Shown: piece by piece, positions 1 through 5,760 of the stretch
Layout of the letters: each line of letters starts with the position of its first letter
How positions within the stretch are numbered: the stretch's first letter is position 1
Notes under the pieces: generated by a model
Told to the model about the DNA's origin: nothing
The model's input: only the letters and a program-made list of their open reading frames with translations
The model's database searches: none
NCBI GenBank assembly: GCA_001775965.1
Contig: MEZG01000016.1
Span: forward strand, 1-9,986
Direction of reading: 5' to 3'
Length of the DNA stretch: 9,986 nucleotides
Origin: Candidatus Bathyarchaeota archaeon RBG_13_60_20
GTDB lineage: Archaea > Thermoproteota > Bathyarchaeia > TCS64
Translations under genes and position numbers: made by a program

Positions 1-1
1 G

Positions 2-151
2 ACCGTCCCCGAAGCCTACAGGATAGCGAAGACGTTCAGCGAGAAGGTGCCCCTCACCTCAGACATGATAACAGCTCAGCTCGCCCTCCACTTCGGGGTC
101 CTCCTCACGCTGGGGGAGGCGATTAGCGTGGCCTACAGCGTGCTGCTCTAG
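2..151 (+). CDS. C-terminal fragment of a membrane protein, possibly a UbiA-type prenyltransferase
   Basis: An open frame enters from the left edge and runs 49 codons to TAG at 149-151, so only the C-terminus is visible. The fragment has a short amphipathic stretch (about residues 1-20, ending KVPLTSDM) followed by a hydrophobic segment with an ALHFGVLLTLGEA core that looks like a last membrane helix. The pattern of a threonine-containing helix with a histidine, then FG and LL-LG, ending almost at the stop, resembles the C-terminus of UbiA/MenA-type polyprenyltransferases. That would suit the menaquinone methyltransferase at 4948-5667. The resemblance is from memory on a short stretch; an ABC-type permease or another polytopic protein is possible. 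That it is the end of a real gene is fairly sure, its function is not. It is convergent with ccmB, 56 bp away. Confidence 0.5.
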   Translation, partial: TVPEAYRIAKTFSEKVPLTSDMITAQLALHFGVLLTLGEAISVAYSVLL

Positions 152-166
152 TAGTCGTCTGAGCGA

Positions 167-187
167 GGGATTCGCGGTCAGAATCCC
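167..187. terminator. Perfect 7-bp hairpin between convergent genes
   Basis: GGGATTC (167-173) and GAATCCC (181-187) form a perfect 7-bp stem around a 7-nt loop. It sits in the 56-bp gap between the stop of the left-edge fragment (151) and the stop of ccmB (208-210). A hairpin between two converging stops could protect or define both 3' ends. No oligo-T tract follows on either strand, so it is not a standard archaeal terminator, and its role is inferred from position only. Confidence 0.35.
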
Positions 188-207
188 AGTTACGGCTGTC
201 CCAGGGG

Positions 208-891
208 CTACTCCAGGAATATCTCCTTGAACAGGGTCACCGAGACAGCCACCACCGCCAGCATGAAGGCGAGGAGAAGCCTCAGCTCCGGGACCACCGA
301 GGCCAGCCCCGCGCCCGACAGCACCTTCGCCCCAGCCTGGATACCCGGGAGGAGCACCGGGACACTGACGGGGAAGAACAGGAAGGCCAGCAGCAGGTTC
401 TTGCCCTCAGAGTACATGAGCACCGCGGACATGATGGACCCCATGAGGGCGAAGTCCACGGCCCCCAGCGCGAACACGACGAGCAGAGCGGGCAGGGCCG
501 AGGCGTCCAGGTTCATGAAGAAGAGGGAGGAGGCCAGCAGGGAGGCCAACACGATGAACAGGGTCACGACCCCGTAAACCATCTTCCCCACCAGAACGGC
601 GTAGGGCGGACAAGGGAGGCTCCTGAGCCCGTCGATGGTCCCCCGGTCCACCTCCCGGGCGAAGCTGGTGGTCAGCGCCAGTATGCTGGCGAAGTACACT
701 ATGACCCACAGGGTGGCCGAGATAACCACGGGGTCCAGGCCCAATACGGCCTTCCACGAGAAGCTGCTCACGACGACCGAGGACAGGGTGAAGGCGATTA
801 TGGAGAGGAGCTCGTGCGGCCTCCTCAGTTCCACGGTCAGGTCCTTGACGGCGAGCCTCACGGCCACGCTCAATGCGCTCTCCGTCCTCAT
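208..891 (-). CDS. ccmB: CcmB, heme exporter ABC permease subunit
   Basis: CcmB is the membrane subunit of the CcmAB(CD) ABC complex of cytochrome c maturation System I. In known systems the complex releases holo-CcmE from CcmC. The 227-residue product matches the usual length of about 220. It shows an N-terminal cytoplasmic stretch with a typical KDL-x-ELRRP-x-ELLS motif (about residues 16-30), then about six hydrophobic segments. Between the second and third is the family-typical FAREVDRGTIDGLRSLP segment (about 78-94), which contacts the ATPase. The ATG at 889-891 overlaps the ccmA stop by 4 bp (ATGA), which fixes the start and suggests translational coupling. It is the last gene of the ccmC-D-E-A-B operon. 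Nothing is truncated. Identification rests on sequence pattern and on position beside CcmA. Confidence 0.92.
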   Translation of the reverse strand: MRTESALSVAVRLAVKDLTVELRRPHELLSIIAFTLSSVVVSSFSWKAVLGLDPVVISATLWVIVYFASILALTTSFAREVDRGTIDGLRSLPCPPYAVLVGKMVYGVVTLFIVLASLLASSLFFMNLDASALPALLVVFALGAVDFALMGSIMSAVLMYSEGKNLLLAFLFFPVSVPVLLPGIQAGAKVLSGAGLASVVPELRLLLAFMLAVVAVSVTLFKEIFLE

Positions 892-1532
892 GTGGGCCCC
901 ACGTCCCTCTCCACCATGCCCCCCCTGAGGTAAACGGTCCTGGTGCAGAAGCTCTGAACATGCTCAGGCGAGTGAGATGAGACTATGATGGTTTTATCGT
1001 CCAGCCGCTTGAGGTGCTGGGCCAGGGAGGAGGAGGTTTCTACGTCGAGTCCTGAGAAGAACTCGTCGAGGAGCAGCAGGTCAGGATCCCCCAGAAGAGC
1101 CCTCGATATGTCGCCCCTCTTCCTCAGCCCGTAGCTGAGGACGCCCGCCTTCACGTCCCTCCACCTGTCGAGCCCGGTCAAGGCGATGACGCGATCATAG
1201 TCCTCCTGCGTGGAGCCGTGAAAGGAGCCATAGAACCTCAGGTTCTCCAGGACGGTCAGCTCGTCGTAGAGGAAGCTCCTGTGGCCCACGACGCCGATCC
1301 TCCTCTTCACGTCCTCCCTCTGCCTCTGCGCGTCGTAGCCGAGGACCCTGACAGAGCCCGATGAGGGCACCATCTGAGCTGCCACGATCCTGAGCAGGGT
1401 GCTCTTGCCCGCGCCGTTGGGCCCCAGAAGGCTGGTCTTCTCACCTCTCCCGAAGCTGAGGGTCACCCCCCTCAGAGCCTTCATGTGCCCGAAGTCCTTG
1501 GTGACCCCGCTGAGCTCAACGGCAGCAGCCAT
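888..1532 (-). CDS. ccmA: CcmA, heme exporter ABC ATPase subunit
   Basis: The ATPase of the CcmAB complex. In the 214-residue product, Walker A is GPNGAGKST at 37-45. The CcmA-like segment VGHRSFLYDELTVLENL lies at 82-98, with R85 where Q-loop proteins usually have Q. The signature is LSYGLRKR (132-139), a variant of LSGGQ. Walker B is LLLLDEF (152-158, D156 and E157), the D-loop is SGLD (160-163) and the switch histidine is H187 in SSHSPEH. The start is ATG 1532, or the adjacent GTG at 1535. The frame stays open to 1667, but those 45 extra residues lie antiparallel to nothing useful: they overlap the 3' end of ccmE in another frame and have no ATPase character. A weak GAGTGAT Shine-Dalgarno precedes the ATG. 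It lies 11 bp after ccmE and overlaps ccmB by 4 bp. Length is typical for CcmA. Confidence 0.94.
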   Translation of the reverse strand: MAAAVELSGVTKDFGHMKALRGVTLSFGRGEKTSLLGPNGAGKSTLLRIVAAQMVPSSGSVRVLGYDAQRQREDVKRRIGVVGHRSFLYDELTVLENLRFYGSFHGSTQEDYDRVIALTGLDRWRDVKAGVLSYGLRKRGDISRALLGDPDLLLLDEFFSGLDVETSSSLAQHLKRLDDKTIIVSSHSPEHVQSFCTRTVYLRGGMVERDVGPT

Positions 1533-1543
1533 CACACAATCAC

Positions 1544-2020
1544 TCAGCTTTTTCTCAGGACCATTGTGTAGACCAGGTAGCCTGCGCCCAGGGCCGCCAC
1601 AGCCATGGCCGCCAAGAACACATGGGAGACCCCGGGCTGGTCCTCGCCCTCGTACTTTGACGGGCACTTAACCATTATCTGGGAGGCCTCAATGGCCCCA
1701 GCCTCGGTGAGCGAGCCCACCACGACAACATCGCCTCCCTGCTCCAGGCTCTGAGGTGGGACCCCCCTGTAGGTTACCTCTATGCTGGCTGACCCGTCGG
1801 TCAGTGTGAACCCGATGCTTCCGTCGTCGCTCCTCTGAAGCGAGTCGGCCTCGATAATCCCCATCACCTGCAAGCTTCTGCCCCTGTACAGGCTGCCCTG
1901 GGAGGTGACCTCCGCGACCGAGATGTACGGGTTCATGTAATTGGAGAGGCTGTCGTAGGCGAGCCCGGCGCTTAGGGCGAGTAGGACGATTACGAAGATG
2001 TGCTTGCCACTTATCCGCAG
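1544..2020 (-). CDS. ccmE: CcmE, CxxxY-type heme chaperone with a non-standard start
   Basis: CcmE carries heme from CcmC to CcmF outside the membrane. The core is a beta-rich OB-fold domain ending in KCPSKYEG, with the CxxxY motif where bacterial CcmE has HxxxY; this variant is known from archaea and sulfate reducers. The first ATG in frame (1936) would leave out the N-terminal anchor that every CcmE needs. Upstream of it the same frame reads on as a basic stretch and a clear helix (ISGKHIFVIVLLALSAGLA) back to a stop at 2051-2053, with no ATG, GTG or TTG. I place the start at CTG 2018-2020, 10 nt after GGAGG (2031-2035). That gives 158 residues, the usual family size. ATA at 2012-2014 is an alternative. 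A second hydrophobic segment (residues 133-154 in this numbering) ends the protein, which is unusual. It follows the ccmD stop by 2 bp. Confidence 0.9.
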   Translation of the reverse strand: MRISGKHIFVIVLLALSAGLAYDSLSNYMNPYISVAEVTSQGSLYRGRSLQVMGIIEADSLQRSDDGSIGFTLTDGSASIEVTYRGVPPQSLEQGGDVVVVGSLTEAGAIEASQIMVKCPSKYEGEDQPGVSHVFLAAMAVAALGAGYLVYTMVLRKS

Positions 2021-2022
2021 CT

Positions 2023-2145
2023 CTACTCTCCCTCCTTGTTCAGCTTCTTCTCAAGGCCCATGTTAACCCTAACCACCCACGCTGTAAATCCGATGGTCGC
2101 CAACCAGTACAGTGCGAAGACGTACAGCACCTCCGTAGGCATCAT
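2023..2145 (-). CDS. ccmD: CcmD-like small membrane protein
   Basis: A 40-codon frame, short enough to be missed by gene callers, lies exactly between ccmC and ccmE, where CcmD belongs. It begins MMPTEVLYVFALYWLATIGF and has one membrane helix (about residues 5-26) followed by a short, highly charged tail (EKKLNKEGE). This is the CcmD layout: a small protein with a single helix that bridges CcmC and CcmAB in known systems. The ATG at 2143-2145 overlaps the ccmC stop as ATGA. The next codon, ATG 2140-2142, has better spacing (7 nt) from GGAGG at 2150-2154, so the protein may be 39 residues. Its TAG ends 2 bp before the proposed ccmE start. CcmD is poorly conserved, so the call rests on place, size and topology. 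Confidence 0.75.
   Translation of the reverse strand: MMPTEVLYVFALYWLATIGFTAWVVRVNMGLEKKLNKEGE
2031..2035 (-). promoter_or_regulatory. Shine-Dalgarno that decides the ccmE start
   Basis: GGAGG on the minus strand lies inside the last codons of ccmD, 10 nt before CTG 2020 and 94 nt before the first in-frame ATG (1936) of ccmE. There is no comparable motif just ahead of 1936. Its position supports initiation near 2020 at a non-standard codon rather than at the ATG. Confidence 0.5.
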
Positions 2146-2810
2146 GCGCCCTCCGCCAGCTGGCTTTCGAGGCTGTCCATCCTCAGCCTCCTCTCATAGG
2201 TCTTCTTGAGCAGGTACCCGAATATAAACAGGCCCGCCACGATGTTCATTACCAGGGCCTGCACCATGCTAGTCGTCAGGCCTAAGCCGCCGCCCTCACC
2301 TAGCCTCGGGTGCAGCGAGGGCCACAGTATGAACGAGGCGTAGCTCAGGGGAACCGTGAGGAAAGCCAGCACGTTGAACACAGCAGCGGATGAGGCCCGC
2401 CTCTCAGGGTTCTCTACAGACATACGCAGCAAGAAGTAGCCTACATACGCGAACCAGAGGATCAGCGTGGTAGTCTCGCGAGGGTCCCAGTTCCAGTAGA
2501 CCCCCCATGTTGCGTTCGCCCACACTGCTCCTCCTATAAGGGTGACGAGCCCGTAGACCAAACCGATGATGGCCCCGGACTCTGATACGGCGTCGTACCT
2601 TTGGTCCTTGGTCCTGATGTAGATGAGGCCAGTGGCCACGGATACAAGGAGCGCAGCGTAGCATATTATTGCGGGGGGCAGGTGGAAGTAGAATATCCTA
2701 ACGAGATCACCCATCTCCACATCGGCGGGGGACAGGAACAGCGCGTTGTAGGAGGCCAAAACACTCAATACCGCAGTGAATCCCAGGTATATGTCTTCGC
2801 GGAATTCCAT
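2142..2810 (-). CDS. ccmC: CcmC, heme-handling membrane protein
   Basis: CcmC loads heme onto CcmE at the outer face of the membrane. In the 222-residue product the tryptophan-rich WWD domain is WGVYWNWDPRET at 102-113. The two histidines that should ligate heme are H43 (FYFHLPP) and H167 (SLHPR), matching the conserved pair of the family. About six membrane helices are visible and the tail is charged (KKTYERRLRMDS). Length is slightly below the bacterial norm (about 245). The frame can be opened three codons earlier at TTG 2819. I chose ATG 2808-2810 because the TATA-like box at 2838-2848 puts the transcript start within a few bases of it, so TTG would probably not be in the mRNA. It is the first gene of the ccmC-D-E-A-B operon and overlaps ccmD by 4 bp. 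Confidence 0.95.
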   Translation of the reverse strand: MEFREDIYLGFTAVLSVLASYNALFLSPADVEMGDLVRIFYFHLPPAIICYAALLVSVATGLIYIRTKDQRYDAVSESGAIIGLVYGLVTLIGGAVWANATWGVYWNWDPRETTTLILWFAYVGYFLLRMSVENPERRASSAAVFNVLAFLTVPLSYASFILWPSLHPRLGEGGGLGLTTSMVQALVMNIVAGLFIFGYLLKKTYERRLRMDSLESQLAEGA

Positions 2811-2837
2811 TCTCTCCAATTAATCCCATTAGGGCAG

Positions 2838-2848
2838 TATTTAAACTA
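2838..2848. promoter_or_regulatory. Shared divergent TATA box of ccmC and ccmF
   Basis: TATTTAAACTA reads TAGTTTAAATA on the other strand, so a TTTAAA core can act as an archaeal TATA box both ways. Leftward its centre is about 32 nt from the ccmC ATG (2810), giving a leaderless or nearly leaderless mRNA. Rightward its centre is about 46 nt from the ccmF ATG, giving a leader of about 20 nt that holds the ccmF Shine-Dalgarno. No better box is seen in the 78-bp gap. Confidence 0.6.
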
Positions 2849-2874
2849 AATTTTGTAAAGGGTTTAGCTTAAAA

Positions 2875-2880
2875 GTGATC
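2875..2880 (+). promoter_or_regulatory. Shine-Dalgarno of ccmF (GTGATC type)
   Basis: GTGATC, part of the full archaeal GGAGGTGATC complement of the 16S rRNA 3' end, stands 8 nt before the ccmF ATG at 2889. This fixes the start and supports archaeal origin. Confidence 0.6.
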
Positions 2881-2888
2881 AATACGTC

Positions 2889-4853
2889 ATGTCTCGGGAT
2901 ATGGAGATTGCCGAAATACTGCTGCTGGCCTCAGCCTTCATCGCGGCTCTGGACATCGTGAACCTCAGGGGGAAGCGGGAGACTAGGTTCCTCGACAACC
3001 GCCTGCCCATGGTCGCCGTCGCTTGCACAGCGGTAATCTTGAGCTATCTCTACTTGGCTTGGGCCTTCGCGACCAACAGCTTCAGGTTCGATGAGGTCTA
3101 CCAATACAGCTCTTCGGGCCTCGGCTTGACAGAGAGGTTGTACGCGTCGTGGGCCAGCAGCGGCGGCTCATGGCTGTTCCTCAGTTTCATGTTCGCGTCG
3201 GGGTACCTCGTGATAAGGATGGCGCTGGGGGAGAGAAAGGAGCACAAAGGGACCTACGAGTTCCTTGACGTCCTCCTCATCTTCATACTGGTCGTTGTGC
3301 TAATCCAGAGCCCCTTCAGGACCTTAGGCTTCACCCCCATCGAGGGCAGGGGCCTGAACCCGCTACTGAAGACCCCGTGGATGCTGGTGCACCCCCCCAT
3401 AGTGTTCCTCGGATACGTGCTGGCGCTGTTCAGCCTCTCCTTTGTATTCGGGTCCGCCGAGGCGTCACCTCGCCTCAGTAGGGGGCTCGCGGCCACCGCG
3501 TGGCTGTTTCTAACCCTTGGAATAGCCATCGGGGGCCTCTGGGCCTACGAGGTGCTGGGCTGGGGAGGTTACTGGGGATGGGACCCCGTAGAGACGTCTT
3601 CCCTGGTCCCCTGGATCACCCTCACAGCCTACTTCCACCTCACCACCCAGCTTACGGGCGAGAAGACGAGCTCGCGGGGCTTCATGCTCATGGTCACCTC
3701 GGCGCTCATAATCTTCGCCTCCGCCATCACGCGGGGCGGCCTCGCCGTGTCCGTCCACGCCTTCGGCAGATCACCAGTCGGGTACGTCCTCCTAACCCTG
3801 ATGGGCATAGTCGCGGTCTACTTCGTGTTCGCCAAGAGGAAGAAGGGCCACGCCCTGTTCCGATTCGACGTGAACACTGACAACGTGTACAACGCGTCCA
3901 TGTCCCTAAGCTTCCTTTCGCTGATCATGATAAGCCTCGTCTGCGTTTGGGGCATCGTGTTTCCAATCATCAACAGCGCCACCACCGGGAGCGACGTGAG
4001 CATGGACCCCGAGTTCTTCAACAGGTGGACGTACCCCTTCGCGCTACTATTCCTAGCCTCGATGGTGGGCTGCCACCTCCACGAGAGGCTCACGCTGAGA
4101 TCCTATACGGCCATAATGGGTGGCTTGGTGGGCCTAGGGCTGGTCTTCGCTTTCTCCGGGTTCCCCATGGGCAACATGCTTACCGACCTGGGCATACCAA
4201 TGACGCTGATGGCAATAGCTGCGGTCACTTACAGCCTGGCGCTGAACCTTGCCAGGGGGCGGTCCCCGCTCTTGCTCAGCAGGGGTCTCATCCACCTCGG
4301 CGTAGCGTTTATCATGGCGGGGATACTCGTGGGCTCATCCTCGGTCACAGACTACGGCGAGCTCATAGGCTCGCCGGGCTCAAGCATGACCGTCGGCGAC
4401 CTGACTCTGGAGTTCGGCGAGTTCACGGTTATCGAGCCCTCCACCACGGTGCTTACCTCGACTGCCCCCCAGAGAACAGGCCCCGAGTGGGCCGGGCTCA
4501 TGATTCCCGTCACCGTCCGCCGGGGCGGGGACCAGTCAACGGGCGACGTCTACATATCGCTATACACAATTCACGGCGTGGTATCCCGGCCTACAGTTGT
4601 GAGGAGTCTAGGCTACGACTTCTACTTGGTGCTCCATCAGTCTCAGACCGTTTACATGGCCCTGGGCCACACCCTCACGGGCACGCCGACGGCGCCCCCC
4701 GAGTTCGTGATGAGTGTCATGGAGTTTCCATTGATGAACCTGATCTGGGCTGGGACGCTCCTCATGTGCATAGGCATCATCGTCCCCATCTATGCGACGA
4801 GGCGGGCTCCCCCTGCGGGGCGCCCGACGGCCGCGCAGAGCCCCGGCTTCTAG
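2889..4853 (+). CDS. ccmF: CcmF, cytochrome c heme lyase subunit
   Basis: CcmF takes heme from holo-CcmE and joins it to CxxCH motifs of apocytochromes. At 654 residues it has full family length. The WWD domain is WGGYWGWDPVET at 225-236. Four conserved histidines are visible: H168 (LVHPP), H250 (TAYFH), H290 (SVHAFG) and H469 (LIHLGVAF). The outer pair corresponds to the axial ligands of the WWD heme and the others to the integral heme b. About 14 to 15 membrane helices are present. A large soluble segment lies at about 485-605, before the last helix. The start has GTGATC at 8 nt. The tail after the last helix is short, basic and proline-rich. It shares a promoter region with the divergent ccmC operon and is followed closely by a methyltransferase. 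No CcmH or CcmI is nearby, so it may work alone as the lyase. Confidence 0.96.
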   Translation: MSRDMEIAEILLLASAFIAALDIVNLRGKRETRFLDNRLPMVAVACTAVILSYLYLAWAFATNSFRFDEVYQYSSSGLGLTERLYASWASSGGSWLFLSFMFASGYLVIRMALGERKEHKGTYEFLDVLLIFILVVVLIQSPFRTLGFTPIEGRGLNPLLKTPWMLVHPPIVFLGYVLALFSLSFVFGSAEASPRLSRGLAATAWLFLTLGIAIGGLWAYEVLGWGGYWGWDPVETSSLVPWITLTAYFHLTTQLTGEKTSSRGFMLMVTSALIIFASAITRGGLAVSVHAFGRSPVGYVLLTLMGIVAVYFVFAKRKKGHALFRFDVNTDNVYNASMSLSFLSLIMISLVCVWGIVFPIINSATTGSDVSMDPEFFNRWTYPFALLFLASMVGCHLHERLTLRSYTAIMGGLVGLGLVFAFSGFPMGNMLTDLGIPMTLMAIAAVTYSLALNLARGRSPLLLSRGLIHLGVAFIMAGILVGSSSVTDYGELIGSPGSSMTVGDLTLEFGEFTVIEPSTTVLTSTAPQRTGPEWAGLMIPVTVRRGGDQSTGDVYISLYTIHGVVSRPTVVRSLGYDFYLVLHQSQTVYMALGHTLTGTPTAPPEFVMSVMEFPLMNLIWAGTLLMCIGIIVPIYATRRAPPAGRPTAAQSPGF

Positions 4854-4857
4854 CGCG

Positions 4858-4870
4858 GGGGACGCTCCCC
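4858..4870 (+). other. Short GC hairpin just after ccmF
   Basis: GGGGA (4858-4862) and TCCCC (4866-4870) form a perfect 5-bp stem with a 3-nt loop, starting 5 nt after the ccmF stop. No T tract follows, and no TATA-like box lies between ccmF and the methyltransferase, so I read it as an mRNA feature inside a ccmF-methyltransferase transcript rather than a terminator. Confidence 0.25.
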
Positions 4871-4947
4871 TTGGGCTGAGGCGTCTCGGCTGATGAGGAT
4901 TCATATGCAGGTTGCCACCTATTCAAGGGGCGAGGCGGAAAGCGGTC

Positions 4948-5667
4948 GTGACGGTCTGGCCTGAAGTCGAGGACGCGCTGGAGGCGATCATCAGCGAGTA
5001 CGAGAAGGTCAACCACGTCATATCACTCTACCAGGACGACAAGGTGCGCCGCCTAGGCCTGAGGCTGGTCAGTGGCAGCCGCGGTGTCGGCCTCGAGCTG
5101 GGCTCAGGCCCAGGCAACTTCAGCAGGCTGGTGGCTGCAACCCACAAGGGCCCCCTCGTCTGCCTCGACTACTCGGACAGGATGCTCCGGACGGGCAGGG
5201 CCAGGAACAGCACCCTGGGCTTCAGCTACGTTAGAGCAGTTTTCGAAGCCCTGCCCTTCAGGGGCGGTGTGTTCAGCCTCGTGACGGCCTCGTACGCCCT
5301 CAGGGACACCCTGGACAAGCCCAGGGCCATCGGCGAGGCGTGCACCGTCGCGGCCCCCGGGGGCAGGCTCCTACTCATAGATATAGGAAAGCCCGATAAC
5401 CCGGTGTTCCAGGGGTTCATGGGCCTCTACATGCGGTTCATAGTGCCCGTCATGGGCGGATTGGTGGCGGGGTACGGCTACCGTAACCCCTGGAGCATGC
5501 TGTATTCAACATATGAGCTTCTGCCCAGCAACGATGCCCTGAGGGGCCTTATATCGAGGCTCTGGGGGAAGGTGGAGATGCGCGAGTTCATACTCGGAGC
5601 CATAATCGTTGCCCTGGGTGCCAAACCGGGATTGTGCATGAGCCCCGGTCAGGTTTCCGATCCGTGA
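4948..5667 (+). CDS. UbiE/MenG-family methyltransferase (likely demethylmenaquinone methyltransferase)
   Basis: Members of this SAM-dependent class I family methylate the quinone ring in menaquinone or ubiquinone synthesis. From GTG 4948 the product has 239 residues. The UbiE-typical opening is EYEKVNHVISLYQDDKVRR (17-35). SAM motif I is LELGSGPG (49-56), with acidic D74 after the second strand. ALRD (117-120) stands where UbiE has LRN. The C-terminal signature is PGGRLLLIDIGKP (137-149), then a hydrophobic stretch and YGYRNPWSMLYSTYELLPS (176-194), close to UbiE's YLxxSixxFP. The frame extends to TTG 4912, but the extra 12 residues look unlike the family and GTG leaves the usual short N-terminus. 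Lying 94 bp behind ccmF with no visible promoter, it is probably cotranscribed. The exact quinone substrate is inferred from the cytochrome context; other UbiE-like substrates are possible. Confidence 0.82.
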   Translation: MTVWPEVEDALEAIISEYEKVNHVISLYQDDKVRRLGLRLVSGSRGVGLELGSGPGNFSRLVAATHKGPLVCLDYSDRMLRTGRARNSTLGFSYVRAVFEALPFRGGVFSLVTASYALRDTLDKPRAIGEACTVAAPGGRLLLIDIGKPDNPVFQGFMGLYMRFIVPVMGGLVAGYGYRNPWSMLYSTYELLPSNDALRGLISRLWGKVEMREFILGAIIVALGAKPGLCMSPGQVSDP

Positions 5668-5760
5668 AAACCGTTATAGCTGTATAGTAACAAGCCCCTC
5701 GATGATAACTCACAGAACCTACCACAAAGGTTGAAGAAGAAATTGATGTGCCCCGGAGAG

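Noticed and set aside
167..187. Remnant of a tRNA T-arm
   Set aside because: The GGGATTC...GAATCCC hairpin superficially recalls a T-arm, but the loop lacks the TTCRANY pattern and there is no acceptor, anticodon or D arm around it.
407..961. Long minus-strand frame overlapping ccmB and the ccmA end in another phase
   Set aside because: It is rich in Arg, Gly and Pro as expected from out-of-phase reading of GC-rich DNA, while the ccmA and ccmB frames carry clear family motifs.
1533..1667. N-terminal extension of ccmA by 45 residues
   Set aside because: The extra stretch is glycine- and arginine-rich, overlaps the 3' end of ccmE in another frame, and precedes a normal CcmA N-terminus starting at ATG 1532.
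2811..2819. TTG start for ccmC, three codons earlier
   Set aside because: The TATA box at 2838-2848 places transcription start within a few bases of ATG 2810, leaving TTG at or upstream of the mRNA end.
4892..4963. 23-codon frame from ATG 4892 between ccmF and the methyltransferase
   Set aside because: It ends inside the methyltransferase in another frame, has no recognisable feature, and is more likely untranslated leader, though it follows a GAGG-like motif.
5668..5760. Strong bidirectional terminator between the methyltransferase and dodecaheme genes
   Set aside because: Only an imperfect GTTATA/TATAGTAAC repeat and a mildly T-rich minus-strand stretch (about 5727-5745) are present, too weak to call.
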